Shown: piece by piece, positions 1 through 5,124 of the stretch
Position numbering within the stretch: the first letter of the stretch is position 1
Layout: the number at the start of each line of letters is the position of its first letter
DNA from: Clostridiaceae bacterium
Lineage (GTDB): Bacteria; Bacillota; Clostridia; Saccharofermentanales; UBA5734
Length of the DNA: 5,124 bases
Assembly (NCBI GenBank): GCA_012729935.1
Contig: JAAYBY010000098.1
Location: 1 to 5,124 of the forward strand
Direction: 5' to 3'
Translations under genes and position numbers: made by a program
Notes under the pieces: generated by a model
The model's database searches: none
What the model was told of the DNA's origin: nothing
Seen by the model: the letters and a program-made list of their open reading frames with translations, nothing else

Positions 1-1292
1 CGGGTCAGCACGAATTGGCTCCGATCTTCACGACAACCAATATTGCAACAGATCACAATCAGATCACGATGGAGTTGATGAAGAGCATTGCTGACAAACA
101 CGGCCTTGCCTGCCTGCTTCACGAGAAACCCTTTGCCGGTGTGAATGGCAGCGGCAAGCACAACAACTGGTCAATCGCGACAGATGACGGGGTCAATCTG
201 CTGGAGCCCGGCGAAACACCATTTGAAAATGCCCAGTTCTTAACGTTCTTGGCGGCAATCATCAAAGCTGTGGATCTTTATCAGGATCTGCTGCGTGTCT
301 CTGTCGCCAGCGCCGGTAACGATCATCGTCTGGGCGCAAATGAAGCACCGCCGGCGATCATATCAATCTTCCTGGGCGATGAGCTGACCCGAATTCTCGA
401 AGCGCTGGAAAACGGTTCGGATTACCATTCCCAAACACGATATCCGATGGAGATCGGAGTGACGGTTCTCCCTCACTTCCCCAAGGATACAACCGATCGG
501 AATCGAACATCACCATTCGCATTCACCGGCAACAAATTTGAATTTCGCATGACAGGTTCTGCATTTTCCATCGCTGAACCCAATATCGTCCTCAACACGA
601 TCGTTGCTGAAACGCTTTCATTATTTTCTGACCGGCTTGAGCGGGCAGAAAATTTCAGGGATGAATTATCCCGATTAATCAAAGAGACCATACACGAACA
701 CAAACGGATTATTTTCAATAATAATAACTATTCGGATGAGTGGGTCATTGAAGCAGAACAGCGCGGCCTCCTTAATTTGAAAACAACCGTTGATGCATTA
801 CCGGCTTTGATTTCATCCAAAAACATCGCATTATTCACCAAGCATCATGTCTTCAGGGAGTCAGAACTTCGTTCGCGTTATGAGATATCAATCGAAAACT
901 ACTGTAAAACCATCCATATCGAAGCACTGACTATGATTGACATTGTCAGGAAGGAGATCATTCCTGCTTCAATCAGTTATCAGAAAGAGCTTTTTGATTT
1001 GATGGCTCAGAAGAAGTCGTGTGGCGCCTATGATTGTTCGCTCGAAGAGGCGTTAGCCGAACAACTCGTCAATCTTTCCGTCTGCCTGGCAAAGAAACTG
1101 GAAGGTCTGGAAAGCGCCCTGATCGAGTCAAAGCAAATATCCGAATCAGCCGCTTTGGCACGATACTATCGGGATGTTGTGTTCAACCTTTTATCAGAAA
1201 TACGCTTAATCGTCGACGAGCTGGAAACAATCACCGCGAAAAAACACTGGCCGCTGCCAACCTATGCAGACATGCTGTACAGCGTACACTAA
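1..1292 (+). CDS. glnN: Glutamine synthetase type III, C-terminal part (5' end outside window)
   Basis: Makes glutamine from glutamate, ammonia and ATP in the cytoplasm. The reading frame is already open at the left edge (first full codon at base 3, reading GQHELAPIF), so the N-terminus lies outside the window; the TTG at 15 is an internal leucine. About 430 of the roughly 700 residues usual for GSIII are present. Catalytic-core motifs appear in order: GQHELAPIF (3-29), GVNGSGKHNNWS (138-173), NDHRLGANEAPP (318-353), then the family's PKDxTDRNRTSPFAFTGNKFEFRM-type block (about 471-557). The region after about 650, with IKETxxEHKRIIFN, YSDEWVxEAExRGLLNLKT and ENYxKTIxIEALTMID, is the long C-terminal extension that marks GSIII and is absent from GSI and GSII. 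The gene is intact to its TAA. Its partner is tail-to-tail on the other strand, and a terminator follows, so it probably ends its own transcript. Identification is by recalled family motifs. Confidence 0.96.
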   Translation, partial: GQHELAPIFTTTNIATDHNQITMELMKSIADKHGLACLLHEKPFAGVNGSGKHNNWSIATDDGVNLLEPGETPFENAQFLTFLAAIIKAVDLYQDLLRVSVASAGNDHRLGANEAPPAIISIFLGDELTRILEALENGSDYHSQTRYPMEIGVTVLPHFPKDTTDRNRTSPFAFTGNKFEFRMTGSAFSIAEPNIVLNTIVAETLSLFSDRLERAENFRDELSRLIKETIHEHKRIIFNNNNYSDEWVIEAEQRGLLNLKTTVDALPALISSKNIALFTKHHVFRESELRSRYEISIENYCKTIHIEALTMIDIVRKEIIPASISYQKELFDLMAQKKSCGAYDCSLEEALAEQLVNLSVCLAKKLEGLESALIESKQISESAALARYYRDVVFNLLSEIRLIVDELETITAKKHWPLPTYADMLYSVH

Positions 1293-1305
1293 AAACAGGT
1301 TTCTT

Positions 1306-1355
1306 GAACGGTTGCGCCGACTGCACAGTTAATTCAACGTGCAACAATACCGTTC
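1306..1355 (+). other. Nested imperfect hairpin in the glnN 3' UTR
   Basis: A perfect 7-bp outer inverted repeat, GAACGGT (1306-1312) with ACCGTTC (1349-1355), encloses a second hairpin. The inner stem pairs TGCAC (1322-1326) with GTGCA (1339-1343), skips a bulged A at 1327, then pairs GTT (1328-1330) with AAC (1336-1338) around the loop AATTC. An asymmetric internal loop separates the two stems. It lies between the glnN stop and the glnN terminator, so it would be in the 3' end of the glnN mRNA. It has no T run of its own on the plus strand. It may be a 3' stabilising structure or chance; the pairing is seen, the function is not known. Confidence 0.45.
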
Positions 1356-1362
1356 CAGACAT

Positions 1363-1403
1363 ACGCGGCCGGACAAACGGCAGTCAGTCCGGCTGCGTTT
1401 TTT
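1363..1403 (+). terminator. Rho-independent terminator of glnN
   Basis: The stem ACGCGGCCGGA (1363-1373) pairs with TCCGGCTGCGT (1388-1398) over 11 bp with one G-U wobble (1367/1394). One further C-G pair (1374/1387) leaves a 12-nt loop. A run of six T follows at 1398-1403. The T run is on the plus strand only, so it terminates glnN and not clearly the opposing gene, whose stop codon lies only 7 bases beyond the T run. Read on the minus strand, the same stem is not followed by a T run. Confidence 0.9.
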
Positions 1404-1410
1404 GTTACGG

Positions 1411-2604
1411 TCAGATTTTTTCGATAATGGCTGATATTTCTTCAGTCACTTCTATTGCTCCCAGGTACTCGCCTTGTTCATTACGGACGGCATAGTAGCG
1501 AATCAGGTTGTGTAGACTACCCTTTTTCATCAGTACGATTTCTTCGTCTTTTTCACCCGCTTTAAAAGCCTTGATGAGCTTGCGAATCGTTGGAACAAGC
1601 TGGGGTGGATGACATAAATAAAGATCTCTGCCGATGATGGTACGGGTTCGCAGAAACACCTGATGTTTCCCTTCCGAATAATAACGAATAACATCGTCAC
1701 TGTCGACAAATGTCAGATCTGTCGGGAGCGTATTGAGCATAGCCGTCAGCTGTTCGAGGGTCAGATGACCGCTGGGAAGATTAACAGAGTCGTCCACAGC
1801 AGGCAGCACTTGAGATACTCCCTTGGTTTTTGTCATCAGCCAGGTTTCAGCATCGGAATTCGATGCCCCTTCGATGCCCTGGTTAAAGACATATCCGATG
1901 ATCCGGCTTTCCTGAGCGGTAAGAACCCAATCGGATTCTGTCATGTGCTCAAACAGCAACGGCAGCAGGATATCGTTTTCCTTGACAATCATACCTTCGA
2001 TTTGAGTGATCAGGCGGTCGGCGATGAGCTGAATCCGTTTCGGCACAACCGGCTTCTCTTCGATCGCTTCCATAAACAGCCTGAGCAATTCACGAATAAT
2101 ATCGTCGACACCCCACATCACTTTTGGCGGAACCGTTATGCCGTTCTGTTCCAGAAAAGGGAAAAACAAGTTTTCCTTGCGGTCGTAGTGCTTGGTAACA
2201 CCGCTGAGATCATGCGCATCCGACAGAAGGTCCAACCGATCCCGTTCGTTCAGTGTCTTGATAAACTTTTCGAGGTCAGGCAACAGCCGATCGTCGACAA
2301 ATTGCTGAAGGCCTTCATTTTCTCCACGAAAGACACGTGCCGGATGTCCGGATTCATCATCCGGACGATCACTGATCTGATTCTGTTTTATCCGATCAAA
2401 CACCAGCTCCGTATGAAGCGTGCTAGCCCGCTGGATATCTTCGACCGCGAATCCACGTGTCGCAAGCTGCGCCTCTGCATCCGCCAGTTCCTGTACGCTG
2501 ACCTGGTTTAACTGTTCAGCCAATTTATCTTTGACAATTTTTGGATTTTCACCATCCATCAAGTGTTGCAGCAACTCTGCCAGTTGTTCAATTCGCTTGT
2601 TCAT
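1411..2604 (-). CDS. DUF438 - hemerythrin-like - PAS domain protein, putative redox/gas sensor
   Basis: Predicted soluble 397-residue cytoplasmic protein of the DUF438 family. Residues about 1-72 match the helical DUF438 region (NKRIEQLAELLQHLMDGE start). Residues about 87-235 form a hemerythrin-like four-helix domain: HP at 87-88 with ENE at 95-97, HYDRKENLFFPFLE around H139/E144, the family signature PPKVMWGVDD (159-168), and KEND at 208-211. Candidate iron ligands are H87, H131, H139, E144 and E209; this is not the textbook seven-ligand set. Residues about 281-397 are a PAS domain with NTLPTDLTFVD, a CHPP motif (331-334) and RYYAVRNEQGEYLGAIEVT. No kinase, DNA-binding or cyclase domain and no membrane segment is seen, so any output must go through a partner. 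Start: the ATG at 2602-2604 has AGGAG six bases upstream; an in-frame TTG at 2622 and ATG at 2610 would add 6 or 2 residues. It is divergent from the nucleotidase gene. The family is known from anaerobes; binding of O2, NO or haem is inference. Confidence 0.92.
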   Translation of the reverse strand: MNKRIEQLAELLQHLMDGENPKIVKDKLAEQLNQVSVQELADAEAQLATRGFAVEDIQRASTLHTELVFDRIKQNQISDRPDDESGHPARVFRGENEGLQQFVDDRLLPDLEKFIKTLNERDRLDLLSDAHDLSGVTKHYDRKENLFFPFLEQNGITVPPKVMWGVDDIIRELLRLFMEAIEEKPVVPKRIQLIADRLITQIEGMIVKENDILLPLLFEHMTESDWVLTAQESRIIGYVFNQGIEGASNSDAETWLMTKTKGVSQVLPAVDDSVNLPSGHLTLEQLTAMLNTLPTDLTFVDSDDVIRYYSEGKHQVFLRTRTIIGRDLYLCHPPQLVPTIRKLIKAFKAGEKDEEIVLMKKGSLHNLIRYYAVRNEQGEYLGAIEVTEEISAIIEKI

Positions 2605-2610
2605 AAGCAT

Positions 2611-2615
2611 CTCCT
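2611..2615 (-). promoter_or_regulatory. Ribosome binding site deciding the DUF438 gene start
   Basis: On the minus strand AGGAG sits six bases before the ATG at 2602-2604, near-ideal spacing. A second GGAG (plus-strand 2617-2620) is six bases before the alternative ATG at 2608-2610, so a two-residue longer start cannot be excluded. The TTG at 2620-2622 has no comparable site at proper spacing. Confidence 0.75.
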
Positions 2616-2633
2616 GCTCCAATCATCCGGTAT

Positions 2634-2650
2634 TTTGACTGATCATCAAA
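2634..2650 (-). promoter_or_regulatory. Dyad TTTGA-N7-TCAAA, possible operator in the DUF438 gene leader
   Basis: Perfect 5-bp arms TTTGA and TCAAA are separated by 7 bases that contain TGATCA. It resembles CRP/FNR-type half-sites (TTGAT...ATCAA), but the spacing is one base off the FNR consensus. It lies about 30 bases upstream of the DUF438 gene start and downstream of the proposed promoter, where a bound protein would block rather than activate. It could be chance. Confidence 0.25.
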
Positions 2651-2656
2651 CACGAG

Positions 2657-2694
2657 GCATCAACCCACCCTCTAACTTTTAGAAAGCCGGATGC
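2657..2694 (-). repeat. Nested inverted repeats in the leader of the DUF438 gene
   Basis: An outer GCATC/GATGC pair (2657-2661 and 2690-2694) encloses a perfect inner TCTAA-N3-TTAGA hairpin (2671-2683). The outer arm overlaps a second element, CCGGATG (2687-2693), complementary to CATCCGG at 2624-2630 just upstream of the ribosome binding site. The arms therefore offer alternative pairings in the leader RNA. All arms are short, so the structure is tentative. Confidence 0.3.
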
Positions 2695-2716
2695 TGTGAT
2701 TTTTCGTTCTGATGAA

Positions 2717-2743
2717 AGTCTACCACATCTCGTTCATAGTCAA
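2717..2743 (-). promoter_or_regulatory. Possible promoter for the DUF438 gene
   Basis: On the minus strand TTGACT (2738-2743, five of six to TTGACA) is followed after 15 bases by TAGACT (2717-2722, four of six to TATAAT), with a TG one base upstream of the -10 as in extended -10 promoters. The spacer is shorter than the usual 17. It would start transcription near 2710 and give a leader of about 105 bases. Moderate to weak support. Confidence 0.35.
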
Positions 2744-2772
2744 AAGAGCATCCATACCGCAGCAAAAGGCGC

Positions 2773-2800
2773 TTGTCGATTCACACCGATGTGGCATAAT
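2773..2800 (+). promoter_or_regulatory. Sigma-A-type extended -10 promoter for the 5'-nucleotidase gene
   Basis: The -35 is TTGTCG (2773-2778, four of six) and the -10 is CATAAT (2795-2800, five of six), with a 16-base spacer and the extended motif TGG immediately before the -10. Transcription would begin near 2807, giving a leader of about 30 bases that contains the ribosome binding site. The spacer holds a small inverted repeat, CACA-N4-TGTG (2782-2793), which could be an operator but is too short to claim. Confidence 0.6.
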
Positions 2801-2821
2801 GGATTTATCAAACCTGATGAC

Positions 2822-2826
2822 TGGAG
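2822..2826 (+). promoter_or_regulatory. Ribosome binding site of the 5'-nucleotidase gene
   Basis: TGGAG lies nine bases before the ATG at 2836. It supports this start over the in-frame ATG three codons later (M4), and the resulting N-terminus leads directly into a signal peptide. Confidence 0.7.
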
Positions 2827-2835
2827 TAAACGCCG

Positions 2836-4833
2836 ATGAAACCGATGAATCATCTGTCAACCGTTTTCCTTGCTGTCTGTATCAGTCTGGCTCTGGCTTT
2901 AACCGCACCGGTCATCTGTCCGATAGAGGAATTCAGACAACGGAGCAATGAGCATTTCTTCACGGTTCTGCACACCAATGACGAGCATTCATCGCTTGTT
3001 CCAACGCTCAGCCTTGGTCAGCCGGAAACAGCTTCGGGCGGTTTTGCCCAGCTTGCAGCTGTGGTTTCTGCCATCCGGGTGGAAAAAGAATCTGTCAACG
3101 AACCCGTTCTCCTGTTCAGCGGCGGTGATTTTCTCGGGGAGACGGCATATGGCTGGCTGTCAACCCAGGGATATGCACCGGAACTCAGATTAATGCAGGA
3201 AATCGGCTACGATGCCGTCACGATCGGAAATCACGAATATGATTTTGGTCCTGATGTGCTGGCGGACTACCTCCAGGCAGCCGGTTATCCTGATGCGCAT
3301 AATCGCACGCTTGTCCTCGCATCCAACACACAGGTTCCTGAAAATCATCCGCTGCGTCAAAATAATCTCATTCGCTCTTCCGGACTGATCACGCTGGATA
3401 ATGGACTTTCGATCGGTTTGTTTGCCGTTATCGGGGAGAATGCCATATCTGTTACATCAGATACCGGCAACATAACGTTCGATAATCAGCACCAGGTCGC
3501 TCAGGCTCAGGTTGAGATGCTGCGAGAACAGGGGGCAGACGTTGTCATCATGCTCTCACACTCCGGTGAAGACGAAGACATTGCCTGTGCGAAAGCGGTA
3601 AGTGGAATTGATGTCATCATCGGCGGTCACAGTCACACCCTGCTCAGCGAGCCCATCCTGGAAGGTCAAACACTGATCGTTCAAGCCGGGTCACAGACGC
3701 GGTATCTGGGCCGGATTGAACTTGCGTACAACAGCGTAGACGGAACAGTTCGGATGCGCAATGAGGAGAATAACAGAACGGCTGTCATTGCCATTGACGA
3801 CCAAATAAAACCTGACCCGTTGATACAGTCCTTGATTGAGTCTGACACACATACTTTGAATCAATTGTTGACTGACATGAGCGGCCAGCAATTCACCGAC
3901 GTTCATGCCCCACTGCTTCGGTCCGAATCGATGCTGACACACCGCCCGGCTTTTCGAGAGACACCTGCAGGCAATTTTATTACAGATGGTATGCGTTTGA
4001 TCACGGAATCGGTAACCGGACAACCGGTTGATCTGGCCGTAATGGCCAATGGCAACATCCGCGGCAGTATCATACCGAATCCCGCTGACGGTACCATCAG
4101 CTTTTACGATCTGACCAATATGGTCGGACTCGGATATGGATCTGATGGCTACCCGGGTTACTCGATTGCATCTGTTTATCTGACCGGTGAAGAACTGCGT
4201 CGCGTTTTAGAGGTCGCCGCCTTGCTTCCTGAATTGATGGGTGATGACTATTTCCTTCAGTTCTCAGGCATTCAATACGAATACAATCCTCAAGATACCG
4301 TCTTGTTTACCGTTCCCTTTATTGATCAGCCGCTGCCGAGTCTGCATGCCGTCAAAAAAGCATTCCTCTATCGCGGAGAAAATATTCAGACATCCGATCC
4401 TGCTGATTATACACCCATAAAACGCGGAGATGACACGTTATACCATCTGGTGACCGATACCTATATACTCTCTTTTTTACCGATGGCAGGTGATATTCTC
4501 CCTCAGCTGGAAATTGTCCCCAAAAACAAAAATGGCGAATCCATTCCTGTGGAGCGCTTTAAAGAGTTGATCGTTCCGTATGAAGGGCGACAACTGAAAG
4601 TCTGGGAGACAGTTGCTCTTTATGCCAAATCACTTTCCGGCGACACATCAGAACCGGCGGACATTCCGCAAGTCTATCAGACGACTCCAGTCCGGATCAA
4701 AACAAGAACATCCATTCCGCTGGTTTACTGGCTGATTGTCGTCCTTATTCTGTTTTTAGTTTTGGTTGTTCTGGTCATCCGTACAGCCGTTCGAAAACGA
4801 CGCCAAAAAGCAAATGAAACTATTATCCAATAA
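2836..4833 (+). CDS. Secreted, membrane-anchored metallophosphatase / 5'-nucleotidase family protein
   Basis: A 665-residue extracytoplasmic phosphoesterase of the UshA/5'-nucleotidase family, expected to release phosphate from nucleotides or related phosphate esters outside the membrane. Residues 1-24 are a signal peptide (short n-region, hydrophobic core, ALA at 19-21 as likely cleavage site). Residues about 41-295 are the calcineurin-like domain with the di-metal ligands in order: D49 and H51 (TNDEH), D98 (GGD), N132 and H133 (GNHE), H242 (SHSGED), H265 and H267 (GGHSH). Residues about 372-545 are the 5'-nucleotidase C-terminal domain (GNFITDGMR at 379-387, ANGNIR at 404-409, YLTGEELRRVLE at 448-459, FLQFSG at 473-478). 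Residues about 627-648 are a transmembrane helix followed by RTAVRKRRQK, so the enzyme is tethered by its C-terminus; no LPxTG sorting motif is present. The nucleotide-binding PFGN motif of UshA is replaced by a GLGYGSDGYPGY segment, so substrate is uncertain. It appears monocistronic and is divergent from the DUF438 gene. Confidence 0.93.
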   Translation: MKPMNHLSTVFLAVCISLALALTAPVICPIEEFRQRSNEHFFTVLHTNDEHSSLVPTLSLGQPETASGGFAQLAAVVSAIRVEKESVNEPVLLFSGGDFLGETAYGWLSTQGYAPELRLMQEIGYDAVTIGNHEYDFGPDVLADYLQAAGYPDAHNRTLVLASNTQVPENHPLRQNNLIRSSGLITLDNGLSIGLFAVIGENAISVTSDTGNITFDNQHQVAQAQVEMLREQGADVVIMLSHSGEDEDIACAKAVSGIDVIIGGHSHTLLSEPILEGQTLIVQAGSQTRYLGRIELAYNSVDGTVRMRNEENNRTAVIAIDDQIKPDPLIQSLIESDTHTLNQLLTDMSGQQFTDVHAPLLRSESMLTHRPAFRETPAGNFITDGMRLITESVTGQPVDLAVMANGNIRGSIIPNPADGTISFYDLTNMVGLGYGSDGYPGYSIASVYLTGEELRRVLEVAALLPELMGDDYFLQFSGIQYEYNPQDTVLFTVPFIDQPLPSLHAVKKAFLYRGENIQTSDPADYTPIKRGDDTLYHLVTDTYILSFLPMAGDILPQLEIVPKNKNGESIPVERFKELIVPYEGRQLKVWETVALYAKSLSGDTSEPADIPQVYQTTPVRIKTRTSIPLVYWLIVVLILFLVLVVLVIRTAVRKRRQKANETIIQ

Positions 4834-4888
4834 CAATTAGCCGGCAGATCTTTCATTCGCTTTCATTTATTGAATCTTCAGTGCCGTA
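4834..4888. other. Convergent intergenic spacer without a clear terminator
   Basis: These 55 bases separate two genes that face each other. CGGCA (4842-4846) and TGCCG (4882-4886) are complementary but 35 bases apart, and neither strand shows a stable GC stem followed by a T run. A tandem direct repeat CTTTCATT (4850-4857 and 4860-4867, period 10) is present with no known role. Confidence 0.5.
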
Positions 4889-5124
4889 CTAGTCGCTGCC
4901 TTCATTCATCAGTACATCTTTGACAAAAATATCCACCAGTTTCGGGTGAAATTGTGTTCCCGCGCAGCGATACAACTCTGCTATGGCTTCTTCTTTTGTC
5001 AGTGTTTCTCGATACGTCCGGGTCTGCGTCATGGCATCGTAAGCATCGGCAACGGCGATCACCATCGCCTCCTCCGGAATTGCCTCGCCTTTCAATCCGT
5101 TCGGGTAACCAGTGCCATCGATCC
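4889..5124 (-). CDS. HD-GYP domain protein, C-terminal end (5' part outside window)
   Basis: The frame stays open to the right edge, so only the last 78 residues or so are seen; the TTG at 5093-5095 is an internal leucine. The visible part begins with DGTGYPNGLKGEAIP (about 5119 down to 5075), the GYP signature of HD-GYP domains, followed by VADAYDAMTQTRTYR and GTQFHPKLVDIF, the usual end of that domain. The HD metal-ligand half and any sensory domain lie outside the window. HD-GYP proteins typically hydrolyse cyclic di-GMP in the cytoplasm or at the membrane, but some members are inactive, and activity cannot be judged without the missing half. The protein ends six residues after the domain's last helix (MNEGSD, TAG stop). 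It converges on the nucleotidase gene. The domain call is secure; enzyme activity and upstream architecture are not known. Confidence 0.9.
   Translation of the reverse strand, partial: IDGTGYPNGLKGEAIPEEAMVIAVADAYDAMTQTRTYRETLTKEEAIAELYRCAGTQFHPKLVDIFVKDVLMNEGSD

Noticed and set aside
15..17. TTG as a start codon for glnN
   Set aside because: The frame is open upstream to the window edge and encodes the conserved GQHE just before it, so this is an internal leucine of a gene cut by the window.
1034..1495. A 153-codon plus-strand open frame overlapping the end of glnN, the terminator and the end of the DUF438 gene
   Set aside because: It runs through a strong terminator and two confident genes in other frames, and the Arg-rich translation resembles no protein I know.
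1663..2511. A 282-codon open frame on the plus strand, antisense to the DUF438 gene
   Set aside because: Its codons lie in exact register opposite those of the minus-strand gene, so it stays open simply because that gene rarely uses TTA, CTA and TCA. The translation shows no recognisable domain, while the minus-strand product matches a known family end to end.
2605..2622. TTG (2622) start giving a 403-residue DUF438 protein
   Set aside because: It has no well-placed ribosome binding site; the extra codons are themselves the Shine-Dalgarno region of the ATG at 2604.
2911..2919. C28 of the nucleotidase as a lipoprotein cysteine
   Set aside because: The preceding residues are P-V-I; a lipobox needs Gly, Ala or Ser at -1, and the protein has a C-terminal membrane anchor instead.
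3691..4097. Minus-strand open frames inside the nucleotidase gene (3691-4023, 3903-4097)
   Set aside because: They are short, lie within a confidently identified gene on the other strand, and show no recognisable domain.
1..5124. A defence system, mobile element, CRISPR array or other novel gene cluster
   Set aside because: All four genes belong to recognisable housekeeping or signalling families, strands alternate so there is no shared operon, and no terminal repeats, integrase, transposase or spaced repeats are present.

Overview
This 5.1 kb window is ordinary, densely coded bacterial chromosome with mid-range GC (about half, by eye). Gene content points to an anaerobic or microaerobic Firmicutes-type bacterium: a type III glutamine synthetase, a DUF438/hemerythrin/PAS protein, a membrane-anchored 5'-nucleotidase-family enzyme and an HD-GYP protein, with strong GGAG-type ribosome binding sites and sigma-A-like promoters. 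The genus cannot be read from the sequence, and spirochaetes or related anaerobes also carry this set.

Layout: (1) bases 1-1292, plus strand, the C-terminal part of glutamine synthetase III (glnN), cut by the left window edge. (2) Bases 1293-1410, a structured tail-to-tail spacer with a nested imperfect hairpin followed by a strong rho-independent terminator for glnN. (3) Bases 1411-2604, minus strand, a DUF438-hemerythrin-PAS protein, a probable redox or gas sensor. (4) Bases 2605-2835, a divergent regulatory region with a good extended -10 promoter facing right, a weaker one facing left, and several short inverted repeats in the leftward leader. (5) Bases 2836-4833, plus strand, a secreted, C-terminally membrane-anchored metallophosphatase/5'-nucleotidase. 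(6) Bases 4834-4888, a short convergent spacer with no clear terminator. (7) Bases 4889-5124, minus strand, the C-terminal end of an HD-GYP domain protein, cut by the right edge.

The genes do not form one operon: strands alternate (+, -, +, -), so each looks like a separate transcription unit. Loose functional themes are nitrogen assimilation (glnN), oxygen, NO or redox sensing (DUF438 protein), external phosphate-ester or nucleotide scavenging (5'-nucleotidase) and cyclic-di-GMP turnover (HD-GYP). Nothing visible ties them into one system.

I see no mobile element, CRISPR array, tRNA, rRNA or obvious horizontally acquired block. The most notable non-coding signals are the structured 3' UTR of glnN and the mutually exclusive short pairings possible in the leader of the DUF438 gene. 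The most notable protein signal is the departure of the nucleotidase C-terminal domain from the nucleotide-binding motifs of the UshA/CD73 type.
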